From: Cryobacterium frigoriphilum | GTDB lineage: Bacteria > Actinomycetota > Actinomycetes > Actinomycetales > Microbacteriaceae | NCBI RefSeq assembly: GCF_004403305.1 | Contig: NZ_SOHE01000072.1 | Span: 1 to 54,663 of the forward strand | Reading direction: 5' to 3' | DNA length: 54,663 bases | The notes under the pieces: model-generated | What the model was told of the DNA's origin: nothing | What the model saw: only the letters and a program-made list of their open reading frames with translations | The model's database searches: none | Part shown: piece by piece, positions 33,428 to 42,222 of the stretch | Layout: each line of letters begins with the position of its first letter | Position numbering within the stretch: the stretch's first letter is position 1 | Program-made: the position numbers and the translations under genes

Positions 33428-34807
33428 CTAGTTCTGCGGGGCGCGCCGCTCGGCCTGGTCCGACTCCTCCGTCTGATAGACGTCGGGCATGCCGTCGCCG
33501 TCGGCGTCAAGGGCATCTTTCTCGGCGATCTTCGCGTAGTGCCGGTTGCGGCTGATCAAGATCGCCGAGGCCAGCACCGCGGCGAGCAGCGAGCCGACGA
33601 GAATGGCGACCTTGCCGTGGTCATCGAGCACGGTGCCCTGGCCGAAGCCGAGTTCGCTGATCAACAGCGACACGGTGAAGCCCACGCCGGCCAGCAGCGA
33701 GACACCGGCCACGTCGATCCAGGCCAGGTCGGGGTCGAGCCGGGCCTTGGTGAATTTGGTGACGATCACGGTCGCCAGCAGCACGCCGACCGGTTTACCG
33801 ATGACGAGCGCCACGACGATGCCGACCGCGACCGGGTCGGTCAACGCCTGGTAGAGACCTTCGGCACCGCCGATCGTGACGCCGGCCGAGAAGAACGCGA
33901 ACACCGGGATCGCAAAGCCCGAGGAGAGTGGGCGGATGCGGTGCTCGAGCGTTTCGGCGAGGCCGGGTCCGGCATCCGGTCCCCCGCCCTTCGCACTGCG
34001 CAGCACCGGCACGGCGAAGCCGAGCAGCACGCCGGCGACGGTCGCGTGCACGCCGCTCTCGTGCACGAGCGCCCAGGTGACGAAACCGATCGGAAGCAGA
34101 ATGAGCCACGGCGCGAACGCCCTGGTGCCGAAGAAGTACGAGAATTTGTGGGCGAGAAACGCGTAGAGCGCGAGCGGGATGATCGCGAGCAGCAGCGGGC
34201 CGAAGAGGATGTCGGTGGTATAGAAGAAGGCGATGATCGCGATCGCGAGCAGGTCGTCCACGACAGCGAGGGTGAGCAGGAAGATACGCAGGGCGGCGGG
34301 CAGCTTGGAGCCGATGACCGCGAGCACGGCGAGCGCGAAGGCGATGTCGGTTGCCGTGGGGATCGCCCAGCCCTTCAGAGCCTCTGGCCCTGAGTTCAGG
34401 TTGATCAGGGTGTAGAAGATCGCGGGCACGATGACGCCGCCGACCGCGGCGGCGACGGGCACGATCGCCCGATTGACGCTGCGCAGGTCACCGGCGACGA
34501 ACTCCCGTTTGAGTTCGAGTCCGGCGAGAAAGAAGAAGATCGCCAGCAGGCCGTCGGCGGCCCAGGCACCCAGGCTGAGGCTCAGGTTCCAGGGCTCGTA
34601 GCCGATCTTGACGTCTCGGAAGGCGTAGTAGTTGTCGGCGAGGCCGGTGTTGGCCATGATCAGGGCGGCGACGGTGGCCGCGAGCAGCAGGGCACCGCCG
34701 ACGGTCTCCTTGCGCAGGATGGCGCCGATGCGCAGGGCCTCCCGGCCGCTGCCGCGGCGGAGCACGGCGGGAGACGGGGAGGGGGGAAGGGGGGCGGGGT
34801 GATTCAT
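33428..34807 (-). CDS. nhaA: Na+/H+ antiporter NhaA
   Basis: A 459-aa membrane antiporter with about 12 helices, exchanging protons for sodium. [22 protein letters not shown] (about 87-108) and [52 protein letters not shown] (about 146-197) are the core signatures, with the paired Asp-Asp (VVDD) of the ion site and TATD of the crossing helices intact. The N-terminus is a Pro/Ser-rich cytoplasmic lead. TGAGGA lies about 7 nt before the ATG. It follows nirK but has its own promoter-like sequence and leader hairpin. Confidence 0.95.
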   Translation of the reverse strand: MNHPAPLPPSPSPAVLRRGSGREALRIGAILRKETVGGALLLAATVAALIMANTGLADNYYAFRDVKIGYEPWNLSLSLGAWAADGLLAIFFFLAGLELKREFVAGDLRSVNRAIVPVAAAVGGVIVPAIFYTLINLNSGPEALKGWAIPTATDIAFALAVLAVIGSKLPAALRIFLLTLAVVDDLLAIAIIAFFYTTDILFGPLLLAIIPLALYAFLAHKFSYFFGTRAFAPWLILLPIGFVTWALVHESGVHATVAGVLLGFAVPVLRSAKGGGPDAGPGLAETLEHRIRPLSSGFAIPVFAFFSAGVTIGGAEGLYQALTDPVAVGIVVALVIGKPVGVLLATVIVTKFTKARLDPDLAWIDVAGVSLLAGVGFTVSLLISELGFGQGTVLDDHGKVAILVGSLLAAVLASAILISRNRHYAKIAEKDALDADGDGMPDVYQTEESDQAERRAPQN

Positions 34808-34835
34808 AACTCGTCCTCAGGTTTCGGGCGTACAA

Positions 34836-34898
34836 AAGTCTGTGCCGACCAGACTTCCCGGCTCACCTTTTAGACAGCCTAACCGGCGCACCTGTCAA
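34836..34898 (-). promoter_or_regulatory. nhaA: nhaA promoter and leader hairpin
   Basis: TTGACA (34898-34893 on the minus strand) has TCTAAA 18 bp downstream. In the resulting leader AAGTCTG pairs perfectly with CAGACTT (34850-34856 with 34836-34842) over a 7-nt loop, followed by TTTTG, which resembles an attenuator ending about 28 nt before the nhaA ATG. Ion-responsive control is a guess; no known sodium riboswitch consensus was recognised. Confidence 0.4.
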
Positions 34899-34907
34899 AG
34901 CCCCTAG

Positions 34908-34925
34908 TTCGGGGCCGGGCCCGAA
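34908..34925 (-). terminator. Hairpin after nirK
   Basis: TTCGGG and CCCGAA (34908-34913 with 34920-34925) form a short perfect hairpin 6 bp past the nirK stop. No T-tract follows. It is a weak terminator candidate ahead of the nhaA promoter. Confidence 0.4.
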
Positions 34926-34930
34926 TCAGG

Positions 34931-37810
34931 TCAGTCGGTGACCACGAACACGCCGTGCGCACCCTTCTCGGCATCGGCCATAATGTGGCTCACGAAGCTG
35001 TAGGTGCCCGCTTCGGGGAACGTGAGCTCGACGAAGCCGCCCTGCGCGGGGCTCAGAGCGAGCGCCTGCGCGCCGCCGCTGCCGGTGCTGCCGCCATCTT
35101 TCAGCAGGTAGTCACCTTCTTTGAAGACCGTGTCGAACTGCCCGCCCACCACGTGGAACGAGCTGCTGATGTTCGGGCCGGCGTCGAGCACCCAGATGCG
35201 CACGGTCTCCCCGACCGTGGCCGTCAGCGGTTCGGCCAAATACTGGTCGCTGTACCCGTTGAAGACGACGAGGTCGGGCGTGCCGGCCTGCGCCTTGGCG
35301 GCGTCGACCTCGCCGCCCTGGGCGCCGAGGTAGTACTCGCTCTGCACGAGCGCGTACTCCCGGTCGACCGCGCTGAGCCCGGCGGGGTCGATGATGACCG
35401 CACCGAACATGCCGTTGGCGATGTGGCTGGTCATCGGCATCGTGCCGCAGTGGTACATCCAGATGCCCGAGCGGGTCGCGGTGAACCGATACTCGAGGCT
35501 CTCCCCCGGGTTGATCGATCGCATGGGCTTGTCGGGAGCGAGCGCTCCGGCGTGAAAGTCGATCGAGTGCGAGATCGTTCCCTCGTTCACGAAGGTCACG
35601 TCGAAGGCGTCGCCGACCGTGCCGCGCAGCGTCGGGCCGGTCGCGCCGCCGTTGTAGGTCCACAGCGTCTGGGTCACGCCGGGCGCGACCTCGAGCTCTT
35701 CATCGGTCACGGTCATCGTCAGTTCGTGCACGGTAGCGGATGCCGCGGGCGCGAGCGCGGCATCGCGCGCCACGAAGTCGTCGCCCGGCACCGCGCCCGG
35801 GGTGAGGTCGTCGGCGGCTGACCCGGTCGTGCTGGTGGTCTCACCCATCGCGCCGTGATCCATGGCCGTTCCATCGTCTGTGGTGGCGGCATCCGCTGGG
35901 CCGGAGCTGTCGTCGGCGCCGATCGCATTGATCGTGAGCACCATGCCGAGCAGGCGGTGCCCACCGATCGAGCACCAGCCGTCGACATCGGCCGTGATCA
36001 CACCGGCGTCGATCGTGGCGGTGTCGCCGGGCTCGACGGGACCGGAATCGCTGCCGTCATCGAGCACGAGGTCGTGCAGCATGCCGTCGTCGTTGGTGAC
36101 GTTGATGATGAGGGTGTCGCCGACCGGAACATCGATGCTGTCCGGGCTGAAAGTGGTGTCAATCATGGTCACGTCGACGGTGGTGGTGTGCCCGGTACCG
36201 GCCGCTGCGCCGGTGCCGACGAGGTTCATCGCCGAGGCATCGAGGCCGACCCCGATGGCGAGCGCCAGAGCCAGCGTCGCGGCGGCCGCGACCAAGCCGC
36301 GGCGGGCCGGCGTGGTCGCACCATCGGCGGGGGCGGTCTTCGCGGGTACGGTCTTGGCGGGTGCGGTCTTGGCGGGTGCGGTCGTCGTGCCTGCAGTCGT
36401 CGTGCCAACGGATTCGGATGCGACCACGCTCCCGGACACTGGTGCGGCCGACCGTACAGACGCCGCGGCCGACAGGCCCAAGCTCGGTTTCAGGGCCGCA
36501 GGAGCCGGGTTTCCGGTCACCGGCAGCCCGCCGACCGGCAGCAGCCCCGGGCCGGCGCCCGCCGGCGGCCCCGCGCTCATGAGTGCCGTGATCATGCGGC
36601 GACTCTCGCGCAGGGCGCGCACCATGAAGACCAGGAACGACGCGAGCGTCACGAGCACGACTCCCCTCAGCAGCGTCACGGCCGTCTCGGACAGCGGCAG
36701 CAGGGTCAGCAGCAGTCCGCCATTCACGACGGCGACCCGAAACAGGCCCGCTCGGTCGAGCTCGGCGAAAATCGCGACCTTGGCACGCGGCCCGCCCGGC
36801 AGCACGGCCGCAATCAGATAGCTGAGCGCCCCGATCACGATCTGGCCCGCGAAGCCGAGCGCGAAGAACGGCACGAGCGCTTCGACGCCGGCAGCGGCAT
36901 CCGCCCAGCTCGGAGCGATCGCGACGGCGACGCCGAAGGCCGCGGTGCAGAGGGCGAACCAGACGACGGCGGCACCGAGGCTCCAGCCGGCGTAGCTGAT
37001 GACGGGCAGCCGGCGGGCGTGGCCGATGAGTTCCGCGAGCACCCGAACGAGGCCACCCAGGTAGACGAGCACACCGGCCGCGGCGAGATAGCGCGAGTCG
37101 ACGAGCGAGCCGAGTGTGATCACCGTGAGGCCGCCGACGAGAATCGGCAGCGTGCTGCGGGAGGCCGCGATGGTCTTCGCCACCACCGGCGAGCGCAGCA
37201 CCGTGGGCCACAGCAGAACCACCGTGCCGATGACGGTCAGGCCGATCCAGCCGAGCAGGTTGAGTGCGAGGTGCCCGATGTACAGGCGCTCATAATATTC
37301 GCCCGCGGTGTTGATGATCGAGCTCTCGGGATGCGCCATCATGATGCCGAGCGTCACGCCCACGGCGAGCGCGCCGGCCGAGGCAACGTAGTAGCGCACG
37401 AGCCGGGAGAATCGGGCCGGAAGCGCCCCGCGCAGTTGGCCGACCAGCAGCCCGGCGTGCAGCAGCGCGTTACCGCCGACCAGAATCCCGCCGATCAGAG
37501 CGACAATCCACCAGCCGTAGACGATGCCGGTCATCACGGTTGCCGCACCCACGGTGTGCACGCTGAGTCGAACGCCGAGGCTGGCCCGCCCGCCGGGCGC
37601 GGTGTTCTTGAGCAGGCTGTCGGCGAAGTACTGGCTCCAGACCAGAATCGCGGTGCTGACCCCGCCGAGCAGCAACAGGTGCACCATCAGCCACGGCCCG
37701 AACGCGACCGAGCGGGTCAGCACGGCGGCGACGAGTGCCAGAAACAGCCAGGCCGGAACGAGCATGCCGGTCGTGCGGTGCCAGAGCTTACGTTTGGTGC
37801 TGTCCTTCAT
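34931..37810 (-). CDS. nirK: Copper nitrite reductase fused to a membrane domain and an extra cupredoxin
   Basis: A 959-aa protein in four parts. Residues 1-415: about a dozen membrane helices with His residues in helices (WLMVHLLLLGG, NALLHAGLLVG, YIGHLALNLLGWIGLTVIGT), like the NnrS-type membrane module found before actinobacterial NirK. 420-515: low-complexity linker with AKTAPAKTVPAKTAPA repeats, then one more helix. About 520-625: a cupredoxin with His, Cys, His, Met (LHDLVLDDG, GWCSIGGHRLLGM). About 670-959: two-domain NirK with type 1 and 2 copper ligands and catalytic Asp/His all present (HSIDFH, YHCGTMPMTSHIANGM, FHVVGGQFD, FVSHIMADAEKGAHG). It should reduce nitrite to NO outside the membrane. 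Start ATG 37810 has GAAGGA 10 nt upstream. Confidence 0.92.
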   Translation of the reverse strand: MKDSTKRKLWHRTTGMLVPAWLFLALVAAVLTRSVAFGPWLMVHLLLLGGVSTAILVWSQYFADSLLKNTAPGGRASLGVRLSVHTVGAATVMTGIVYGWWIVALIGGILVGGNALLHAGLLVGQLRGALPARFSRLVRYYVASAGALAVGVTLGIMMAHPESSIINTAGEYYERLYIGHLALNLLGWIGLTVIGTVVLLWPTVLRSPVVAKTIAASRSTLPILVGGLTVITLGSLVDSRYLAAAGVLVYLGGLVRVLAELIGHARRLPVISYAGWSLGAAVVWFALCTAAFGVAVAIAPSWADAAAGVEALVPFFALGFAGQIVIGALSYLIAAVLPGGPRAKVAIFAELDRAGLFRVAVVNGGLLLTLLPLSETAVTLLRGVVLVTLASFLVFMVRALRESRRMITALMSAGPPAGAGPGLLPVGGLPVTGNPAPAALKPSLGLSAAASVRSAAPVSGSVVASESVGTTTAGTTTAPAKTAPAKTVPAKTAPADGATTPARRGLVAAAATLALALAIGVGLDASAMNLVGTGAAAGTGHTTTVDVTMIDTTFSPDSIDVPVGDTLIINVTNDDGMLHDLVLDDGSDSGPVEPGDTATIDAGVITADVDGWCSIGGHRLLGMVLTINAIGADDSSGPADAATTDDGTAMDHGAMGETTSTTGSAADDLTPGAVPGDDFVARDAALAPAASATVHELTMTVTDEELEVAPGVTQTLWTYNGGATGPTLRGTVGDAFDVTFVNEGTISHSIDFHAGALAPDKPMRSINPGESLEYRFTATRSGIWMYHCGTMPMTSHIANGMFGAVIIDPAGLSAVDREYALVQSEYYLGAQGGEVDAAKAQAGTPDLVVFNGYSDQYLAEPLTATVGETVRIWVLDAGPNISSSFHVVGGQFDTVFKEGDYLLKDGGSTGSGGAQALALSPAQGGFVELTFPEAGTYSFVSHIMADAEKGAHGVFVVTD

Positions 37811-37861
37811 GGCGTGCGGTTCCTTCACGGGTCGAGGCGTCCACATCCATTTTAGAGGACA
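37811..37861 (-). promoter_or_regulatory. nirK: AT-rich promoter region of nirK
   Basis: TAAAAT (37854-37849 on the minus strand) is a good -10 with the start about 32 nt before the nirK ATG. The surrounding 30 bp contain two ATTTTA copies and are strikingly AT-rich for this genome, suggesting the operator of the adjacent regulator. The region abuts the regulator's stop codon at 37862. Confidence 0.5.
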
Positions 37862-38818
37862 TTACTCAATTTTAATAGCGGATGCGGCACCAGGGCTCCC
37901 GGGAAGGTCCACCAGGCACAGGGTCGGCGTCACGAAGGGGCGCAGGCCCACGTCGTCCTCGTTCTGACCGAGGGCGCGCGCGACCCCGCGCAGCAACCCC
38001 AGGTGTACCGAGCAGACCACGCCGGGGCTCTCGCGGGCCTCTTCGCGAAACGGGCATTCGCGCAGGGCGACGACGCCCTCGCCCTGCAGCTCGGGCGCGA
38101 ACCCGAGATTGTCGAGCACGGTCAGGTACGGGCCCGCCCTGCCGGTGCGGCGCACTGCGCCCAGCCCGACCGGCGCGGGAGCCTGCTCGATCCGGGCCGA
38201 CCCGACGGGGCTCGCCTCGCCCGGGGCCGAAACAACCGATGCCCGGTCTCGCGTGGAAGGAGGCATCGCGACAGTCGTCGCTTCGGCAGGCGCCGTCGCG
38301 GCGACCGCCGGCCCCGAAAACGCGGGCGCGTCGCGCGTCGGCGCGTCGCCTTCGGGCGGGTCGGCCTCGAGCTCGTCTGGCGCCGTCTCGCCCTGAACGG
38401 CCGCGGGCAGGGTCGTCGACCAGTTTTCGCCGGCGCGGATGGCTCGGGCTCGGCCGCCGTCGGCGTCTTCGCTCAGCACGCTGATCAGGGCACGACTGAG
38501 TTGTTCCTGCATTTCGACCTGCGGCGGGCCGGATGTTCCCGGAGCCGTGCCGTCGTGCTTCGACGCGGGAATACTGAACAGCACGCGCGGGCGCCCTCGC
38601 TGTCCAGGCACGCGCAACACCTCCCGCTGCACGAGGCCCACGACCTCGAGCTGCTCGAGGTGAAAGCGAGCCGTTGTCACGTGCAGGGAGATTGCCTCGG
38701 ACACAGCGACGGCGTCCAGCGCCTCGCCGGACTTCACGAGAAGTTCGAGTACGCGGCGGCGCGTGCTCGAAGCGAGGGCGGCATGCCAGCCTTCGCTTTT
38801 GAGTCGGTCATCAGTCAC
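37862..38818 (-). CDS. ArsR/SufR-like regulator with probable iron-sulfur site
   Basis: A 318-aa regulator directly upstream of nirK on the same strand. Residues 10-85 are a winged helix (ALASSTRRRVLELLVKSGEALDAVAVSEAISLHVTTARFHLEQLEVVGLV). Residues 229-302 form a sensor with ECPFREEARESPGVVCSVHLGLLRG and a later Cys: Cys255, Cys269 and Cys301 are spaced like the cluster ligands of SufR-type regulators, with His272 nearby. Between them (137-228) is an Ala/Pro/Glu-rich insertion. The GTG start is 6 nt after TACTGT. An NO- or oxygen-sensitive cluster controlling nirK is the natural inference. Confidence 0.82.
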   Translation of the reverse strand: MTDDRLKSEGWHAALASSTRRRVLELLVKSGEALDAVAVSEAISLHVTTARFHLEQLEVVGLVQREVLRVPGQRGRPRVLFSIPASKHDGTAPGTSGPPQVEMQEQLSRALISVLSEDADGGRARAIRAGENWSTTLPAAVQGETAPDELEADPPEGDAPTRDAPAFSGPAVAATAPAEATTVAMPPSTRDRASVVSAPGEASPVGSARIEQAPAPVGLGAVRRTGRAGPYLTVLDNLGFAPELQGEGVVALRECPFREEARESPGVVCSVHLGLLRGVARALGQNEDDVGLRPFVTPTLCLVDLPGSPGAASAIKIE

Positions 38819-38899
38819 CCATTAACAGTAACATTGTGCACTTAAATGGGGTAGATTCCCCCCGGTATTCCCGCAGAGATGGCCCCGTGAAACGAGTTT

Positions 38900-39526
38900 T
38901 CAGTCGGTCGCTCTGCTCGGAGTCCAGAAACCGGTCAGGCCGAGCAGCTCGGTCTCACGGTCGGCACCGGCCGCAACCTCGACCGGGGGCCCGAAGACCC
39001 CCATCGCGCGCCAGTCGTCAAGCCGCGGAACGATCTGCTCCCAGAGATTCTCCACGAGTTCCTCAGGCATCTCGTAGTCGAGTCCCACCAGCCGCGCGAT
39101 CGTCCAGGACTGGAACGCCCGATAACAGCTCACGTGCAGCAGATACTCCCGCAGCGGATAGTCCCCGTAGCTGAGGTGCACGATGCGCTCGGGGTCGAGA
39201 TCCTCACGCATCGCGACCGTGGCGATGTCGTTGAGCCGGTCGTACTTGTCGATCAGATAGTCGCCGAGGGGGTCATCGCTGGGAGCCTCGTCGCCGAGCA
39301 GATTGGTGGGAAAGTCCTCCCCGACCTCCTCGATCGTGCGCCCCGCCAGCACGGCCGGCACCCAGGCCTCGTCGCGGGCGTGATCGGCGATGATGTCGCG
39401 CAGCAGTGGGTTCTTCACGCGGGTCCACTCGGCCGGGGCCGGTAACTCGAGTTGCTCGGGAGTGAGGCGGTCGATGACGGAGCGCAACGCGGCATCCGCT
39501 TGAAGAAACAACTCTCTCTGCTTCAT
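38900..39526 (-). CDS. DinB/mycothiol-dependent maleylpyruvate isomerase-like protein
   Basis: A 208-aa helical-bundle protein. LFLQADAALRSVIDRLTPEQLELPAPAEWTRV (about 6-37) and LLRDIIADHARDEAWVPAVL (41-60) fit the DinB/MDMPI N-terminal bundle with the metal His in ADHARDEAW; the other two metal His are less clear, HVSCYRAFQSW being one candidate. The family uses mycothiol or other low-molecular thiols in detoxification; no substrate can be named. ATG at 39526 follows TACCGT by 6 nt (39533-39538). It lies between nrdG and the nirK regulator. Confidence 0.8.
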   Translation of the reverse strand: MKQRELFLQADAALRSVIDRLTPEQLELPAPAEWTRVKNPLLRDIIADHARDEAWVPAVLAGRTIEEVGEDFPTNLLGDEAPSDDPLGDYLIDKYDRLNDIATVAMREDLDPERIVHLSYGDYPLREYLLHVSCYRAFQSWTIARLVGLDYEMPEELVENLWEQIVPRLDDWRAMGVFGPPVEVAAGADRETELLGLTGFWTPSRATD

Positions 39527-39560
39527 GCCCGCACGGTACCACGCACGCCCGCCACCAGCC

Positions 39561-40280
39561 TCAGTTCGCCCCGGAGAGGGCACGAAACGCCTCGAGCCGA
39601 GCGGTGAAGTCCGCGGTCGTGCCCTCGGTGCGCACGGTCTGCAGCACGTGATTGCGCACCCCGAGCGCGGCCAGGGTGCGCATCAGCTCGGCGACATCGG
39701 CGGGGGCCAGCACCATCGGGTCGACGGTCGTGCGCACCTGCAGGTCGACGGATGCCCCCAGCGCCAACCGCAGGCAGGCAAACGCCTTCGCCGCCGCGGC
39801 CGCCACCCCGGTGACGGCGCCGTACAGCTGCTCCGGGGCCTTGATGTCGAGGCCGATCCAGTCGCAGAGGTCGAGCACCTCGGCGAACCGTTTCGGGTAG
39901 ACGCCCGCGGTGTGCAGGCCCACGCCGTAACCCGCCGCGGACACCTCGCGCATGGCTGCCGCCAGGCCGGCCTGCCGCGTCGGTTCGCCACCCGAGAAGA
40001 CGACACCGTCGAGCAGGCCGTGGCGGCGGGCGAGCAGGTCGCGCACCTGCTGCCAGGTCACGGTGCCGGGGGTGCGCGGGTCGAGCAGGCCCGGGTTGTG
40101 GCAGTACGTGCAGGCGAGGGGGCAGCCCTGCAGAAACACGGTGGCCACGAGCTTGCCGGGCCAGTCGCAAGTGGAGAGGGCGACGAGGCCCGCGATCTGC
40201 AGGCCGTCGGCATCCGTCGCCGGAGCCCCGAGCGCCGGCGACCCGGCCACGAGCACCCCGGCCGTCGACACGGCACTCAT
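39561..40280 (-). CDS. nrdG: Anaerobic ribonucleotide reductase activating protein
   Basis: A 239-aa radical SAM enzyme that installs the glycyl radical on NrdD. FLQGCPLACTYCHNPGLLD (about 48-66) carries the CxxxCxxC cluster motif, GVVFSGGEPTRQAGL the GGE SAM-binding motif, and IGLDIKAPEQLY the later core strand. ATG at 40280 overlaps the nrdD stop by 4 bp (ATGA), so nrdD-nrdG are translationally coupled. Its first 25 residues are a variable Ala/Gly lead. Confidence 0.94.
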   Translation of the reverse strand: MSAVSTAGVLVAGSPALGAPATDADGLQIAGLVALSTCDWPGKLVATVFLQGCPLACTYCHNPGLLDPRTPGTVTWQQVRDLLARRHGLLDGVVFSGGEPTRQAGLAAAMREVSAAGYGVGLHTAGVYPKRFAEVLDLCDWIGLDIKAPEQLYGAVTGVAAAAAKAFACLRLALGASVDLQVRTTVDPMVLAPADVAELMRTLAALGVRNHVLQTVRTEGTTADFTARLEAFRALSGAN

Positions 40281-42145
40281 CGGCCGAGCGCGGATTCCAC
40301 GAAGTGGGTGCGCTCCCGGTGCTCGCCCTTCTTGCCGATGTTGAAGGAGCTGACCGGGCGAAAGTAGCCCATGACCCGGGTCCAGACCTCGCACTCGCCG
40401 CCACAGGTGGTGCAGGTCGGGTGTTCGCCGGCGAGGTAACCGTGCTCGGGGCAGATCGAGAACGTGGGCGTGACGGTGATGTAGGGCAGCCGGTGGGTCG
40501 AGAGCGCCCGCTTCACGAGTTCACGGCAGGCCGCGGCCGAGGACAGCTTCTCGGACATATAGAGGTGCAGCACGGTGCCGCCGGTGTACTTGGTCTGCAG
40601 CTCATCCTGCAGGTCGAGGGCCTCGAACGGGTCGTCGGTGAACCCCACCGGCAGCTGCGAGGAGTTGGTGTAGTACGGGTTCGTCTCGGTTCCCGCCTGC
40701 AGAATGGCCGGGAACCGCTTGCGGTCCTCCTTGGCGAACCGATACGTGGTGCCCTCGGCCGGGGTCGCCTCGAGGTTGTACATGTGGCCGGTGGCCTCCT
40801 GAAATTCGACCATCCGGGCGCGCACATGGTCGAGCAGCCGAATTGCTATCGCGTGCCCCTCGGCCGTGGTGATGTCGTGCTCGTCGCCCGTCAGGTTGCG
40901 AATCATCTCGTTGACCCCGTTCACACCGATGGTCGAGAAGTGGTTGCGCAGCCCCGCGCCCAGGTAGCGCTTCGTGTAGGGGAAGAGCCCCTCGACGATG
41001 AGCCCGTCGATGACCGTGCGCTTGCGTTCGAGCGAGTCCCGGGCCAGCTCGAGCAGCACGTCGAGGGCAGCGATCAGCCCGGGCTCATCGCCCCGGTGCA
41101 CGAAACCGAGGCGAGCGCAGTTCACGGTCACGACGCCGAGCGACCCGGTCTGCTCCGCCGAGCCGAACAGCCCGTTGCCACGCTTCTGCAGCTCGCGCAG
41201 GTCGAGCTGCAAGCGACAGCACATCGAGCGAATCTGGTTCGGCTTGAGCTCGGAATTGATGAAGTTCTGAAAGTAGGGCGTGCCGTAGCGGGCGGTCATC
41301 TCGAACAGGCGCTCGGCGTTGGCCGACTCCCAGTCGAAGTCCTCGGTGATGTTGTAGGTCGGAATCGGAAAGGTGAAGACCCGACCGTGGGCGTCGCCGG
41401 CGGTCATGACCTCGATGTAGGCCCGGTTGATCATCGCCATTTCCACCGCGAGGTCGCCGTACCTGAAGTCCTGGGCGACGCCACCGATGACCGGCACCTG
41501 CTCGCGCAGGTCGTCGGGGCAGACCCAGTCGAAGGTGAGGTTGGTGAAGGGGGTCTGGGTTCCCCAGCGGGAGGGCACGTTGAGGTTGTAGATGAGTTCC
41601 TGCACGCTCTGCAGCACGGCGGTGTAGTCGAGATTGTCGATGCGCACGAACGGGGCCATGTAGGTGTCGAAGGAGCTGAAGGCCTGCGCGCCGGCCCACT
41701 CGTTCTGCAGGGTGCCGAGAAAGTTCACGATCTGGCCGACGGCCGAGCCGAAGTGCTTCGGCGGCGTCGACTCGACGGTGCCGGGCACGCCGTTCAGGCC
41801 CTCTTCGAGCAGCACGCGCAGCGACCAGCCAGCGCAGTACCCGGCGAGCATGTCGAGGTCGTGAATGTGCAGGTCGCCGGCGCGGTGCGCCTCACCGATC
41901 TCGGCGCTGTAGACGTTGCCGAGCCAGTAGTTGGCGATCACCTTGCCGGCCGTGTTCAGAATCAGCCCGCCGAGCGAGTAGCCCTGGTTGGCGTTCGCGT
42001 TGACCCGCCAGTCCGAGCGGTCCAGGTACTCGTCGACGGTCGTGCTGACGTCGACGGATGCGCCGGGCCGGGCCCCGCGGGCATCCGCTGTCATGCTCGC
42101 GGATGAAATGAGGGCAGAGTCCTGGGCTGTAGTGAGGCTGGGCAT
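40277..42145 (-). CDS. nrdD: Anaerobic (class III) ribonucleoside-triphosphate reductase
   Basis: A 622-aa glycyl-radical enzyme making dNTPs without oxygen. DRSDWRVNANANQGYSLGGLILNTAG opens the core; VVTVNCARLGF holds the active-site Cys; the C-terminal zinc site is CPEHGYLAGEHPTCTTCGGEC; and TRVMGYFRPVSSFNIGKKGEHRER carries the glycyl-radical R-V-x-G-Y sequence. There is no clear N-terminal ATP-cone, so allosteric control may be reduced. The start ATG 42145 has AAAGGA about 10 nt upstream. Two NrdR boxes lie just upstream. Presence of a class III enzyme indicates a facultative anaerobe. Confidence 0.96.
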   Translation of the reverse strand: MPSLTTAQDSALISSASMTADARGARPGASVDVSTTVDEYLDRSDWRVNANANQGYSLGGLILNTAGKVIANYWLGNVYSAEIGEAHRAGDLHIHDLDMLAGYCAGWSLRVLLEEGLNGVPGTVESTPPKHFGSAVGQIVNFLGTLQNEWAGAQAFSSFDTYMAPFVRIDNLDYTAVLQSVQELIYNLNVPSRWGTQTPFTNLTFDWVCPDDLREQVPVIGGVAQDFRYGDLAVEMAMINRAYIEVMTAGDAHGRVFTFPIPTYNITEDFDWESANAERLFEMTARYGTPYFQNFINSELKPNQIRSMCCRLQLDLRELQKRGNGLFGSAEQTGSLGVVTVNCARLGFVHRGDEPGLIAALDVLLELARDSLERKRTVIDGLIVEGLFPYTKRYLGAGLRNHFSTIGVNGVNEMIRNLTGDEHDITTAEGHAIAIRLLDHVRARMVEFQEATGHMYNLEATPAEGTTYRFAKEDRKRFPAILQAGTETNPYYTNSSQLPVGFTDDPFEALDLQDELQTKYTGGTVLHLYMSEKLSSAAACRELVKRALSTHRLPYITVTPTFSICPEHGYLAGEHPTCTTCGGECEVWTRVMGYFRPVSSFNIGKKGEHRERTHFVESALGR

Positions 42146-42222
42146 TCTTGGTAGATCCTTTGCGTCGCAGCAACTCGGTCGGGTCGCTGCGCCCCACCAT
42201 ACGCCCCTTGAAGCACCACCAA

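Noticed and set aside
35855..37855. A 666-codon plus-strand open frame opposite nirK
   Set aside because: High-GC antisense shadow: composition is Arg/Gly/Asp-rich, no domain or ribosome site, and nirK has complete copper motifs. The same holds for long antisense frames at 42300-44597 and 46092-48161.
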